In this document: positions 1-13,269 of the stretch, in pieces
Position numbering within the stretch: position 1 is the first letter of the stretch
Layout: every line of letters starts with the position of its first letter
The notes under the pieces: generated by a model
What the model saw: the letters and a program-made list of their open reading frames with translations, nothing else
The model's database searches: none
Told to the model about the DNA's origin: nothing
Source: Parastagonospora avenae f. sp. tritici 18332-5
Taxonomy: Eukaryota; Ascomycota; Dothideomycetes; Pleosporales; Phaeosphaeriaceae
Reading direction: 5' to 3'
NCBI GenBank assembly: GCA_022559985.1
Contig: JAFJTR010000015.1
Coordinates: forward strand, 186,001 to 250,000
DNA length: 64,000 nt
Program-made: the position numbers and the translations under genes

Positions 1-2
1 AC

Positions 3-743
3 AGCTCACCACCGGAATTACCAACCGTACATCACCACACAAGTTCTCCTGACGTGGATCATACCCCAGGCTCGACAGTTGCCGAGACGATCGAGCTACG
101 CGCGCATGTACATCCGCAAAACCCACAAATAACGACTGCTGATACGAAACGGTCACGTGGTCACCTTGGAGATGAACCTCAGCATGCTTCTACCGCATCT
201 GCACGGTGGTGGAAATGGAGTGATCTCACCAGCACACGAGATCGAAAGCGCATTATCACTAAAGCTTTGCATGAGATGAGTTTCAGCGAAAGAGAAACTA
301 TACGAACGCGACTCGGAACGGTTGGTAAAGCGGAAATGATTCGAGAGATCATTGCTTGCGTGCGAATGCTTGCCCGTAACGAGAAGAACATGCCAGGCAT
401 CCTACCGCGAGACCTGCCAAAAATCGTCATACTCACTAGGCTCTTCCTTTCTTGGTGGCTCTGCGACAGATACCTTCGTATCGAGCCGACGGAGTTACAC
501 CTTCAGGACCTTGAGCAGCGTCTACAAGACGGATTACCAGACCTGGGCACATTCTGGGACTATCTCAACACTGTCATGACTACTACTTTCAGCCTAACCG
601 CACTACAAAATCCAGAGAGACCATCGCAAGCTGAAATTATTGAGATCTCCGACGACGATGAGCCACCACCTAGACCGTCTGCAAAGCAACCAACGCGTCG
701 CCCTCAGATGTCGCAGCATGGCACAACAATCATTATCGACTGA
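3..743 (+). CDS. Hypothetical protein, 5' end cut by window edge
   Basis: The frame is open from the first bases of the window to a TGA at 741-743, at least 246 codons, and no in-frame ATG lies at its beginning, so the true start and probably an upstream exon are outside the window. I do not recognise the family. The middle is basic and helical with Trp- and Leu-rich stretches (a FLSWWLCDRYL-like segment near the codons at 445-475). The C-terminus is disordered and carries an EIIEISDDDE string, a hydrophobic core followed by acidic residues, which fits a SUMO-interacting motif. That points to a nuclear role only by inference. There is no signal peptide in view. Confidence 0.5.
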   Translation, partial: SSPPELPTVHHHTSSPDVDHTPGSTVAETIELRAHVHPQNPQITTADTKRSRGHLGDEPQHASTASARWWKWSDLTSTRDRKRIITKALHEMSFSERETIRTRLGTVGKAEMIREIIACVRMLARNEKNMPGILPRDLPKIVILTRLFLSWWLCDRYLRIEPTELHLQDLEQRLQDGLPDLGTFWDYLNTVMTTTFSLTALQNPERPSQAEIIEISDDDEPPPRPSAKQPTRRPQMSQHGTTIIID

Positions 744-2025
744 CACTGCTGTCAACGTCTGCTGTGCTACGCAGGAATTGCTTCACCTTGATGTCCGGAT
801 TTTTATGGCCTTGGGATCGGGCGTTCAAGGGTCTCATTCGCATCAAGTTCACATTAGCGACACATTTCCTCCAGCATTCTGTTTTATTAGCGGGCCAGCA
901 TGTTAGTGTACGAAGAGCCGCAGTGCGCGATATGCGTGTTCGAGATCTTGGTACATTCTGCGCTAATGCCTGCTGTTTCTCGTATGTAATTAACATTATT
1001 TCTCACACACGTGTCCTCAAGTTCTGGAAAAGCCTGAATGCCCTCAAGGATTCAGCATGTTTGTGCTAATCTATGAAAGCATACCGAAGACATCCAGGCT
1101 GCTTGAAGATGCCATGTATGCATAGGTGCGGTTAGCGTATCTAGGTCTCGTACGTCACTGCGAAGTCCCCCCGAGCGAGCTCTCACTAAAGCGCAAGAAC
1201 GTCAGCTGGTTTTGGCCAGGTTCTTACTGTGGTAATAATTGCTAAGAGGTTGTCTCGAAACGTCCTGGTTCTGCAGCCAGAATTGATATGCCTCGGCAAT
1301 TTCATTTCTGCCTCATTTTCAGGTGATGCGGCATGCTCACCAAACTTGGGTAGCGGCTTAATTACTACACTTGGCGCATCTCTGAAAGATGGGGTAACCA
1401 CGCGATCTAGAAATTGCTTCCAATGTGGCATCCGAGATCTACAGTACCACAGCGGACGGTCGTGCTTCCGAGTAAGCTGCGTGGAATGGAAGCGGAATGG
1501 ACTTGCTGCCTCGCCGATCGCTCGGAATAGCGGAGTGCATAGGTGCATGATGCGAACCTGGAAACAACCTTAATGTGGGGCTACAAATAGCCGAACAATC
1601 TGCAACTGGAGTCAAAGGATGACGACGAGGTTCGCTGGAATCGATTCACCGCAGCTATGCGACGTCTGACAAGTCGTGGACACGATGTGTCTTTCACACA
1701 CGAGAAAGACACATGTCGGTACCCCACATGCGGATCATGTTAGTAAAATGGACCGTTCGATTCAACTTCGAACAATCAAAAGTTAAGTCAGGTCGGCACG
1801 GCCGCCAATAAGAAGGCGCCTATTGAAAGCCTGTCTGCCGACCGCCGGCGTACACTACTCCCATCTTAGCGTCGTTTCTGACGCTTGGTGCGCATATGAA
1901 CTGATTCCGTCCCTCTTTCTCACGCCTCCGAAGTGACCCTGTCATACTTTTCCCTTTTTCCCCAAAGAAAGCACCTTAAAATACATCGAAGCTTCGCATT
2001 TTGAACAAATAAGCAATTCACAACC
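744..2025. other. Intergenic, promoter side of the ALAS gene
   Basis: No convincing gene. Short open frames on both strands have no domain signal. The 3' end (about 1905-1965) is pyrimidine-rich, as in many fungal promoters, just ahead of the ATG at 2026. A perfect inverted repeat sits at 1685-1714. Confidence 0.6.
1685..1714. repeat. Perfect 11-bp inverted repeat (hairpin)
   Basis: ATGTGTCTTTC at 1685-1695 is the exact reverse complement of GAAAGACACAT at 1704-1714, with an 8-nt spacer. It lies about 310 bp upstream of the ALAS start. It could be an operator-like site or chance; nothing else supports a role. Confidence 0.5.
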
Positions 2026-4020
2026 ATGGAGGCTCTTTTGCGCCAATCGAGGACCATGTGCCCGTTCCTCTCCAAGACGTCTCCCGCCACCCTCCGGTCG
2101 CTCTCCACGACTGCCGCTGGTCATGATGTTTCTCCAGGAGCTGGAAGCATGTCAAACCTACAAGTGCTTGGTCGTCGATGCCCGATTATGGGCAAGGCAC
2201 TTGCTGTTCAGAGTGCTCGTAGCGGCAACAGCGCACTTGCGGGGGCTTTCGGCGGCGCTCGCGCCTACCACTCCCGTGTCAACCGCGCCAAATTGCATAC
2301 TTCTGCGCCCAAGGAAGCCCAGACAGTGGAAATAAAGAATTTGAGAGCTCAACAGGGTAAGGAACGGCCCCGAATCATTGTGTCATGGCGGAGTTATGGT
2401 GTGTATGTAGATGTGAATAATAAGCTGACGGAAGCCCAGGCGCAGTACCATTTCCGCCTCCTGCCCAGCAGCCGGCGGCCACTAAACCCGCCCACGTCGC
2501 AACTCCGGCTGCATCGCAAGGAAAGACCTTCGATTATGAAGGTTTCTACCACAATGAGCTGGACAAGAAGCACAAGGACAAGTCCTATCGCTACTTCAAC
2601 AACATCAATCGCATGGCGAAAGAGTTCCCTCGTGCCCACTTGGCTTCTAAGGAGGACATGGTCACTGTGTGGTGCTCCAATGACTATCTTGGGATGGGAC
2701 GGAACCCACACGTCCTCAAGAGCATGCATGAGACGCTCGACAACTATGGAGCCGGCGCGGGAGGAACAAGGAACATCTCCGGACACAATCAGCATGCCGT
2801 AGCGCTGGAAGATACCATTGCGAAACTCCATTCCAAGGAAGCAGCGTTGGTCTTCTCTTCATGCTATGTTGCAAATGACGCTACTCTTGCAACTCTGGGA
2901 AGCAAATTACCCAATTGCGTCATTCTCTCGGACAGCATGAACCACGCCTCAATGATTCAGGGCATCCGTCACTCAGGCGCCACAAAGATGGTTTTCAAGC
3001 ACAACGATGTGGCAGATCTTGAGGCCAAGCTCAAATCAATTCCTGCCGAGTACCCGAAGATTATTGCGTTTGAGAGTGTTTACAGCATGTGCGGTTCGAT
3101 CGGACCCATTGAGGAGATCTGTGACCTGGCAGAGAAGTACGGCGCAATCACCTTTCTCGATGAAGTCCATGCTGTAGGCATGTACGGACCACACGGTGCT
3201 GGTGTTGCTGAGCATCTCGATTACGACGCCCACAAGGCTGGCCGACCCCAGGGCACCGTCCAAGACCGCATCGATATCATCACTGGCACACTTGGAAAAG
3301 CCTACGGCTGCGTTGGCGGCTACATCGCTGGTTCTAACAAGCTTGTCGACACTATCCGATCGCTTGCTCCTGGTTTCATTTTCACAACTTCTCTCCCGCC
3401 AGCCACCATGGCTGGTGCCAAGGCTGCTATCGAGTACCAGGTCAACTACCAGGGTGATAGGCGCCTGCAGCAGTTGCACACCCGCGCTGTCAAAGATGCC
3501 TTGGAGGCCAAGGATATCCCGATCATCCCGAACCCCAGCCATATCATCCCGGTACTTGTAGGAAACGCCGAGGTTGCAAAGAAGGCTTCTGATCTCCTGC
3601 TCGAGGACTGGGGCATCTACGTGCAACCTATAAACTACCCGACAGGCGAGACAATGCCCAATCTTATGCCCAGAACTTATGCTAACTGTCGCTCTAGTCC
3701 CGGTGGGTCAAGAACGGCTGCGGATTACCCCTACGCCGGGCCATACCCGCGAATTTCGCGAGCACCTGATTGAAGCGCTTGATAGTGTCTGGAACCAGCT
3801 GGGTATTAAGCGAACTAGCGAATGGGCTGCCGAGGGCGGTTTCATTGGCGTAGGAGTGGAGGGCAAACAGCCAGAAGCTCCTCTGTGGACTGACGAGCAA
3901 CTCGAAGTTGACAATGTGCTCAAGGAGCTGAAGGCCGGACAGGGAGCCACTGGTGTGCTTGAGGCCGTTCTAGAGAATGAGCGAAAGGCTACCGCGCAAG
4001 CTGTGGCTGCTGCCGCGTAG
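2026..4020 (+). CDS. HEM1: 5-aminolevulinate synthase, mitochondrial
   Basis: Condenses glycine and succinyl-CoA to 5-aminolevulinate, the first step of heme synthesis, in the mitochondrial matrix with PLP. Three exons: 2026-2356, 2440-3645, 3698-4020, giving about 619 aa, normal for fungi. The first intron may instead end at 2445, two residues shorter. The N-terminus is a Ser/Arg-rich presequence with two Cys-Pro heme-regulatory motifs (MCPF near residue 12, RCPI near residue 52), which in this family block import when heme is abundant. The PLP lysine is in TLGKAYG (codon 3297-3299); YNYGAGAGGTRNISG-type glycine signature is present as NYGAGAGGTRNISG. The second intron (3646-3697, 52 nt) starts with GC, not GT; the conserved INYPT/VPVG junction forces this reading, and a GCTAAC branch site precedes the TAG acceptor. 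Confidence 0.97.
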
Positions 4021-4805
4021 ATGTTCCCAGGTGGATCCAGCCATAACTACACACGCCCGGTCTAGTCGCTCATTATTCAATTCAAGACCTTAAATAGCCT
4101 CGCAAGCAACGCAACGCACGTTTCTACACATAACAATGCAAATATCAAAGTGCACTTTTATATATTTGACAAATACAAATCGGGAAGCAATCATGCACAC
4201 GTGACGTGACGGGACGTGACGCGATCCCGCAACATGCGACAATGAAGATAGTTTAGAGAGGTATGTATATGTGTATGTAGTCAGCCTGCACGATATCACA
4301 CACATGCACCTACAGTGGTGCCAACTATCACAGAGTACTACTGCAGGTTCTCACCTACGACGGAAAGCGACCAGGGTGCCTGGAGCTATACGCAGGGCCT
4401 TGCTGTCACAATTGAAGCGTGGTAGTGATGTGTATAGCTTCGGGCTGTTAGATACCCTTGTTACTTTCCGTCGTAGTTGACCTTCAGTACTGTTCTTCAC
4501 TAGTGCTCTTGATGGGTGAAAGTGAAAGGTGAACCCTGCCAAGACTTGGACCGGGCGCGGAGCTAGTGGGCCTTGAGGCTCGCGCGAAGTAAGACACGCT
4601 TCACGCAGCCAACCGCGCTCAACGCAACGTAATTCTTTTGCGCTCTCCGTTGCAGGCCCCATCAAAGCGCGGAAGTTTCCTTTCTTTACTTTCCTTTCCA
4701 GTGCCCTTCCGACAACAACCCTCTACCTCACGTCGCGAACCTCCGCCGTGCATGCTCCGCATTACCACGGCCAACTTTCGATTCGCGCAAGTCTCTTAAG
4801 AGATT
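4021..4805. other. Intergenic between ALAS and THO2
   Basis: No gene seen. At 4198-4224 there is a cluster of three ACGTGAC-like heptamers, overlapping a CACGTG E-box and a TGACGT core. The stretch just upstream of the THO2 start is pyrimidine-rich. Confidence 0.5.
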
Positions 4806-7800
4806 ATGGCACCGCCGCCAAAGCGGAAGCGACCCGATCGCACAAACTCATACGAAGATGGAAGAGATGGGCGACCATCACCATACAGGCCTCAAGATCT
4901 GCGCGCCGGAATGGCACACTCTCAGCAACAGCACCATCAGAACCAACAGAACCAACAGAACAGTCCGCGCGGAGGTGGTTCACGACGCCAGAGCCGGAAC
5001 AGTGGGCGCGGTGGCTCCAGCGTCCCCCAAAGCCCCGTCAACACCTCACACAATTCGCCGACAGCAATGTCTCCGCCCACGAATAGCTTCCACTCGAACA
5101 AGCCTGCGCCACCGAGCAACCCGCCATCGATCCTAACTCCGACGAAAGACATCCCCGAAAGCAACGAGTACCTAACGCCGCAGCGGATCGCCAACTGGAA
5201 TGGTAGCGCTCGCGAAACCGTTGTCCAGGCTGCTCTGTCAGCGCAGCGGGACGGCGATATGCTGACACTGTCCGTTGTGTTCCACGAGATCATCGAAGCG
5301 GCCATCGACCGGCAGTTGGGTGCAACAGAATTGGGTTCGCTGGTGCGAGAAATTGTCACTTCTCCTTCCAATGATGACGTGGACCCGGTCGCGACGTTCC
5401 TCGACACGCTGAGTTCCTTGACGCTCGACAAGGATAAGCAGGCGCGCGTACAGCAGATGCTCATGGCCACGGACATCGACATATCTCGCATGCGAGACGA
5501 GCTCGAGGCTGAACTGCTAGGATCTCTGGGACTGGTCCGCGACACCTTCGGTAGGGTGGCTGTCCGAAAAGCAACCCACGCATTATATCGCCAATCAAAT
5601 TACAACCTTCTGCGCGAAGAAACCGAGGGCTACTCAAAGCTCATGACGGAGTATTTCACCACGGTGAACAAGCCGTTGCCCCCGGATGCCGCTAAGGAGA
5701 CTCTTCAACGCGTCAATGCTCTTATCGGTGCTTTCGACTTGGACATTGGACGAGTGCTCGATGTCACCCTTGACGTATTCGCCAATCTTCTTGTGAAGCA
5801 TTACTCGTTCTTCATAAAATTCCTACGAGCAAGCGCGTGGTGGCCTCAACTGCGAGGTTTCGATGGGCTGGAGTGGGAGGAGCCTCTTGTAGCATCGTTG
5901 CCTCAGTGGGCCCTACCTGGCTCGCTGCATAGGCGCGATTCTGAACACAATATTCAAGAACAGACCCAGCTTCGAGAACAGCGGGATCAGAAGTTCTGGG
6001 CGCGAGTTGGAGAGCTGGGAGAACGTGCAGGGATACAGGCATATTTTGAGCTCGGTGCGCGCCGCATCACGGCGAACAATCGACAACCAGATCAGACTAT
6101 GCCGGCAGATGGTCAACCGATTTCGAAACAACAAGCGGCTCGGAAATGGGCGGACGAGTGGATAGCAGAAACCGGAACACTGCCCCCGCCCAGCAACGAC
6201 ATTGCAGCCCAGCTCCTCGGCTTCAAACTACGCTTCTACGCTTCCGATGCTCGTGATGCTCACGACCTCCTTCCAGACAACCTCGTGTACCTGGCAGCTC
6301 TGTTGATCAAGATTGGATTCATTTCACTACTGGACCTGTATCCCCATCTATATCCCTTGGAAGAAGACATGGAGGCTCACAAAGAAAAGCTCATGGCAGA
6401 GAAGAAGGCTGCCGCAATGGAGAAGGAGAATGGAGAAGGTAACGCTCTAACCAGGGCTGGCGCTTTACCAGACGATGCCCCACCAGCCCCACCGGCCGTT
6501 TCACGCCTGCGAGAGCGGGATCCTGCATCGAAATCAGACTCTGAGCGAAATACGCCTGCAAGCACCGACGAAGAGAAGGACAAAAAGAGCTCGTTACCCG
6601 AACCGGCGGATCAAAAGCATCTACTATTGAAGAGTCTTTTGTGCATAGGCGCACTACCGGAAGCGCTGTTCATCCTTGGACGACATCCTTGGATGCTAGA
6701 GGTGTATCCAGATCTTCATGAGTTCCTGTTCCGGATAGCTCATCATTCGATGGGCAAAGTCTACGAAAGCACCCGGCCTATCCCTTCGGAGCAGTTCCCT
6801 GTTGTTCCAAAGGGGGCCGGCCTACGAACGAACGCACGTCCAAGCGATTTTATCCCCCGACGGACACTTAGGTGGGCGAAGCTGGACCAGCGCGATGCCG
6901 GGGACGGTCTGAACTACAAATTCTACTGGGAGGACTGGGTAGACAACGTACCTGTCTGTCAAGATGCTGGAGACGTACTCAAACTCTGTACTTCCTTCCT
7001 GGGCCTACTTGGCGCAGAATGCGGCAGGGACACACTTCTTTTGACGAAGATTGTACGGATAGGCAAGAAGAGCTTGGTTGACGACGACTCCGCTGCGAAC
7101 CGCAAGCGCTGGATTGACTTTTGTGCTACCTTTATTGCTCCCGCATTATCGTTCACAGAAAAGAACCCTGGAATCACCAATGAAGTTTGGGGTCTACTCA
7201 AAACTTTCGACACGGCCACTCGGTACATGATATACCAGCAATGGTTCTCGAGCATGAGGCCGACAAGCTTGCGAGACGAGTTCGCGCAAGTACTGAAGTC
7301 GACCAACAATCTCCTCGGCCGAGTTGCTGCAGGTAACACCAAAGAGTACAGCAAGAAGATTGCCAAAATCTCGTACGCAAGCCCCGGTATCGTGTTTCAG
7401 AGGTGTGTCCAGCGAACCATCAATTATGCCAACATGATTGACACACTTGTGGAGTGCGTCAAGTACCTTACGCTCCTCGGATACGACTGTCTCACTTGGA
7501 CAATGGTCAAGTTTTTCATCAATCCCAGCAAAGATGGCACGCAAGACGACGGCATGCTCTCTGCTCCATGGCTGAAGAACATTGCATCTTTTGTCGGCAA
7601 GGTCTATCAACGTCATTCATTTATGGATCCAACGCCGGTTCTACAGTTCGTTGCTCATCAAGTATTGCAATCTGAGGGGGAGTTGTACATGCTTGATGTC
7701 CTTGAACAGATGATCAAGTCAATGGGCGGCATCAGCATTTACGGCACGCTCTCCGAGAACATGATTCTCTCCCTTTCTGCTGGACCCGGCTTGCGCACAT

Positions 7801-10800
7801 TTACCTTCACACACCATCTATCCGACAATCGCCACCAAGTCGGATCTTCCGCGAAACGACTTGCGAGGCATCTTAAGGAGACTGGCCTTGCGTCACAGAT
7901 CCTTGTCGCGTTAGCCCAGCATCTCCAAGGTTATGTGTATCGAAAAGACCAACAAGATGCGCCTGACAAAGTCGTGCTCTTCAATCTCGACAAGTTGCGC
8001 TCTAATCTACTGCAGTACCTCGAGCTTCTCCGCACCTATATATCGATAGAAGAATACGACAGTCTTTTCCCCGGGGTCGTCGAGATGATATCTGCCTACG
8101 GTGTGGAGCCGGACATCGCTTTCACAGTCGCACGCGCCAGCATAGCTGCAAAAGCGAACAAGACCAGAATCCGGAAACCGAAAAGCCCTACTCGCCGGCA
8201 GTCAAATGGCGATGTTGTCATGGGCGACGCCGATGGGAGACCCACTACCAACGGTATAATTACAACACCGAAGGACCCCGAACAGAATTCGACGATGACT
8301 GTCAATGGGGATGTTGCTGATCAATCATCGACCGATGTTGAAATGGTAGAAGCTCACGACTCGTCCGACCAGCTAAATGGCGACCCGGAGCCAGTGGCTG
8401 ATTCGACCAATCCTGGGATAGAAACGTTGGTGAAAGAGATGAAGACTGCACTACCGGACACGTTTGGTCAACATCCGTGCTTGTCGTTCTACGTCACTTT
8501 CTGGCAACTTTCATTACCTGATGTCGATACCAGCGGGTTCCGACAACAATATCAATCTGTGATCGAGCATTGGGAGAGACAGTTGCCTGCTCCAGCACCT
8601 TCGGGCCGCCGCGGCTATAATCCCAGTGTACCCCGGAAAGAGACCGATCAGATGCGGAAAGCGAGGATTGAAATTGCGAAGCTGAAGGTGGAACAGCAGG
8701 AGGTCATCCTAGCCAACAATCTCACTCAGACCCATCTGCGTGTGGAGATGCAACAATGGTTCGAAGGGGTCCCGATGATCGGTGCCCAGTCGGATGAAGT
8801 CCACAGTGCACTTCTACAAGACTGTTTCCTACCGCGAAGTCGCATGTCGCTCCAGGACGCCCAATTCTCCGCTGCTATACTGAAGTACATGCACAGTTCT
8901 GCAACACCCGGCTTCCGCACCATCAAGCTTCTAGACCTTTTGTTCAACGCCAACAAATTAGCTTGCATCATCAGCATGTACTCGGACGAGGAAGCGCTGA
9001 CTTTTGGCCGCTTCATCAACAGCATTCTTCGAGAACTCTACACGTGGCATGAGAACAAGAACGACGCGTACGCCAAATTTGCTCTCGGTTCAGACAGAAA
9101 GCTTCCTGGATTCGGCAAGAAATTTGATTCTGACCGCATCCCAACGGATCATCTCCAATACGATGAGTTTTGCAAGCTGCTTTACAAGTGGCACAAATCA
9201 CTCTTTTCGGCTCTCAAGGTCTGTCTCGACACTGGCGACTTCCAGCAAATTCGTAATTCTCTCGTGATCTTGACGGCGTGCTCTGGAAGCTTCCCTAAGG
9301 TCGACACAATGGCTTTGGAGTTGAAGCAGGCCATCGAGCCCATGGCGAAACACGACGAGAGAGGCGATATCAAGACTACAGCAGGTTCTAGTCTGGCACT
9401 GTTCCGCAACCCCGAGAAGAACTTCCAGTCGGAGTTCAAGTTCCGCAATGTAAGTCCGTCTTCTCTTGCGCCGAGGCAGCAAACTTATGCATCAAAGGTT
9501 CCCGAGCCACCGAAACCGTCGCCGACGCCAGTCAATGGGAACAGTGAGGGTACGCCTAGAAAATCTGCCACTCCCCAACCGCAAGACAATTCCAGCACGA
9601 AGCTCAAACCAACGGCGCCGGCCTTCCAGCCTAAGACAGAGACGTAAGTTGACATCATCATCACCGAACAACTTTCGACGCTGACTCGCCCTGCACAGTG
9701 ACGGCAATGCACGAGGATCTACACAGCGACCTGAAGTGGACAATCAGAATCGCCCAACAGCCTCGCCTTCAACACTGCCACCTTCTGCGCGTGACAGGGA
9801 ACCTGCAAGGTCGGGTTCGAGATTACAAGAGTCTCGAGCAGCAACTCCATCACAACAAGAAAGGGAGAGTGTCAAGCCGGCTGCGAGTACTCCAGTCCTA
9901 TCTACATCCACAGTTCCGTCTCGACCAGATGGCAGGAACACGCCCCAGGGTCCATCAACAGGCAGGCCTTCGCACATTCTACCCACGAGGCCTGACTCAC
10001 AGCCACCGAGATCACGCCAGCCTGAGCGGCCTGGGCCCGAACGACCTTTAGACCATGGCCCTCACGGTCGCTACGAGGTTCGAGGGCCTCCCGGCGACTA
10101 TGGACGTCTCGACCGTTCCGGCGACCCTGCGCGTCAACGCGAAGCCTCACCAGGGCGACGTGGGCGCCCTGTTCCTGGAGGCAGGACCCCTGAGCGGATG
10201 CCCCACGCAGCCGATCCTCGAGATTGGGCAGCTCGAGATGCGAGGGATTACGACGAGCGAACAATGCGTGCACCGCCGCGGGATGCGCGAGCACCCCCGG
10301 TACGACCTCCTGTTTGGGATCCCCGAGACACCAGAGACCCCAGAGAGCAGCGCGACCGGCCTGACTCTCGTGGGCATCCTGTCCCACCAGCCATGGAGCC
10401 CCGACGAATGCCGTCTAATTCAGCGCTTGCCCATGAACATAGGCGTGACATGCCGTCTCACTCTCGCCATTTGTCGGATCGCAGTGATCAGGGATCATCG
10501 CGACTGCCATCAGCCGCACCTTCCCCGTCCGCGGATGGACCTACCGTGAACCCCGCGCGCGCAGCTTTGATCAACCAAGCAGATCATGGAAGAGACGAAC
10601 CATCTAGACATGACCGAGAACCGCGCCGAGACCGAGGTATGAGACCACAGTCTCCTCGTGGAAGTGATGATAGGCGTGGAGAAGACCGACGCGGGGAGAA
10701 TCGTCACGTCGATGATCGCCCCCTCCCCCCATACCATGGCCGGAATGATGTGCCTCGTGAGCCTCAAGACGAGCGCGGCTTCCCACCGCCGCATTCAAGT

Positions 10801-12021
10801 GGTCGAGATCGTCGCGAAGAGCCGGTAGCAAGCACACCAACAGGCCCTCGGAGTGGGCGGAACGAGCCCGGACCTGCTACTGGTACATCGAGAGAGATGT
10901 TCCAGCCACGGTCTGCACGATCAACAGCGCAAGATCCGAATTACGGCAGGCTGAATCAGCCAGCAGACCCCGCTCCGCCATCAGGACCGCGGAGCTCGTA
11001 CAACACCCCGAACGCTGACACTCCATCGCTCGGTAGATCAGGCGAACGGCCACATGCGCAGTCGCAGCCTCCAACCCCTACTCCACCTTCAGGGCCTGCC
11101 TCGTCTCAGGCAGCTGGAATACACCCCAGCAGGTTGGACAATATACAGCGCGACAATATCCAGCGTGCGCTACCAGGCCCTGCCTTGCAGACAAACATGC
11201 CGAATGCGCCGAGCGGCCCCCGTGGTACAGGCCGAGGACCTCAAAATGCCTTGCCCTCGCCTGTCAGTCGAGGCCCCCCGACTGGCCCTGCCGCCAACGA
11301 CCGAGGACCGCGTGGAGGTGACCGTCGAAACCCACTAGGTGCAATCAACAGCGTTCTTACTCAAAACGCGCCTGCTCCTGAAAGCGGATCGAACGGTAGG
11401 ACCCCTCTGCCACCGCAAAATCCCCCTGTCCGTGGTCGCGGAGCAAGTCGCGCCAATGGACCTGTCGATGCAACTGGTGGCACCTCGAGCCCTATGCCAC
11501 CACCATCGCACAACTCAACACCGAATGCACGTGCAGATCAACCTCACCAAAGGAGCGGCAGGGGCGAGAACCAACCGAGCACACCACAGGATGAAGGACG
11601 ATCGGAGCCTCGAGGCCATCGAGAGAGCAGACGTTCAGGGCGCGAACGAAGTCGCTCGCCGGACCGGAGCGACCGCCGTCCCGACGAACGAGCTGCGCGT
11701 AACGTACCGCCTACTGAGGATCGCAGCGGTGATCGGGAACGAGGCAGTGGCCGTGACAAGCGTGGCAGCGACCGAGAGGGTGGTAGTCGACGCGACCGTG
11801 GCGAACGTGAAGGTGGCGAACGACCTCCACGCGAATCAGGAGGTGGTCGGGAGTCACGCGACAATGGCAGCAGGCGTGAGCGCAGCTCTCGCGAGGACGG
11901 AGGACGGCCACGCGAGGACCGACGCAGCCGAGGCGGCGGCTCAGCAGACGACGGACGCAAGAGGGTGCGAGATCCTCAGGATCAGGGGCAGGGACACGGC
12001 GACACGAAGCGCAGACGCTAG
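4806..12021 (+). CDS. THO2: THO complex subunit 2 (mRNA export/transcription)
   Basis: Large scaffold of the nuclear THO/TREX complex, which couples RNA polymerase II elongation to mRNP packaging and export. Two exons: 4806-9643 and 9699-12021, joined across a 55-nt intron (GTAAGT donor, GCTGACTC branch region, CACAG acceptor), giving 2386 aa. The start is the first ATG, followed by a basic PPPKRKRPDR string usable as a nuclear signal. After a Gln/Asn-rich leader, an all-helical THOC2-like N-domain begins at EYLTPQRIANW and the Tho2 core runs to about residue 1500. Exon 2 is almost wholly disordered and rich in Arg, Asp, Pro and Ser, ending in RS/RD/RE runs and a KRRR tail, as in RNA-binding C-termini of this family. 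Family assignment rests on overall length and the core, and is firm. Confidence 0.93.
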
Positions 12022-13269
12022 AAGATGACTACATACAACACCTTGAGCATATTTCCTTTTCATCTAAAGTACCATCATGGATGCATTGCACGGCGTTTTT
12101 GGGAAGGCATCACGATACCCCGAGTACGTTTGGCTCGAGAGCGATAAAAATTTGGGAAAGCATTTTCTGCACGGAGTTTTCTCTTCTCATTCTGTATGGC
12201 TATAGGTTCGCCGTTCACTTTGACTATTTTCCTGTATGTTTGTATGAGTACAAAGAGCGGCGTGTTGCTTGGTAGATTGAGCAGCGCGTAGTAAAGACAC
12301 AAGTTGGAATGAAAACGTTGAGATATCAGCCTTTATTCGCCCGAGAAATTTGAAGATGAAGCGCTCGTGCATGGCTTGACATGGCGAGGGCTGAAACAAT
12401 GGCGCAAGAGTAGTCTAGAAATGTCAGTACTTTCGGCATAGATCTTACATCAGGTGAATCTTAATTGCACCACCATGCATCCCAATAATGAGACCGTATC
12501 TCCGCTGGGCCCTTTCTTTGGTATGAGTACATGAGCGCGAAGACTTGGTCGAAGGACTGGGGCAATATCAGCTCCCTTCAGGTACAGAAGCCTGGAGCCG
12601 ATGCGCATACGCAATGTCTCTTCTTCAGGCCACCAGGTGGCGCGACAATTTGTACATGTTCTTGCGCACTACAGATGTTAGTTTGAAGGAGATCATCACA
12701 TTATTTAGAACTGCAACGAATATGCCTATACGCGCCTACGTATAATAGCACAGATTACATTTTATGTTGTAGTTACGTTAACTTATCCTAACGTCTGCAA
12801 ACCTGGGATGTTGTTACTTCCTTGCTCTAGATGGACGGAGCTAAGAAGATCCAATCTGAACAGCACTGCGGAACCGGAACTTCAATCGCAGCAATAGGAG
12901 TAGAAAATATGTAGTGCTAAGGGAGGTCAGATGATCAAAGTATCACTAACACATGCTCAGGCAAATGATTCCGTCCCAGGAGGAAACCGATTCAACGAGC
13001 AAGTTCACATACTCAAAAGGACAACTGCTTAAACTAGTAGCCTACACGCCATCCTCCCAGACCAGAGTACCTCAAGAATGGCAACATCGGCACTCGAGGT
13101 CTCAGATGTCCGAGCCTCGCACCTCCAAAATGAACGCAACGTGGAGTCATAACCCCCTTCGGCCTTCTATAAACTTTACAAGGGAGCAGCAAACGGTGGG
13201 CTTGGGGGCAATGTACACATCAGAACCAACGATACATTCTTACAACTCGACGGCCAGGACTCATTGAGC
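12022..13269. other. Intergenic
   Basis: No supportable gene. It contains one copy of a dispersed 45-bp motif (12629-12677) described separately. Short frames on both strands lack known motifs. Confidence 0.5.
12629..12677 (+). repeat. Dispersed motif B, copy 1
   Basis: About 45 bp around CAGGTGGCGC...AATT.GT....TTCTT...CACT. Related copies are at 30329-30374 and 54439-54482. Read on the minus strand the copies can encode a similar KN.YKL.RHL-type peptide, so this may be a fragment of a mobile-element or multigene-family coding region. Confidence 0.45.

Noticed and set aside
11339..12028. Alternative plus-strand frame in the THO2 tail
   Set aside because: It is the shifted frame of a low-complexity Arg/Asp/Pro coding region; the THO2 frame is continuous and ends in a typical basic tail.
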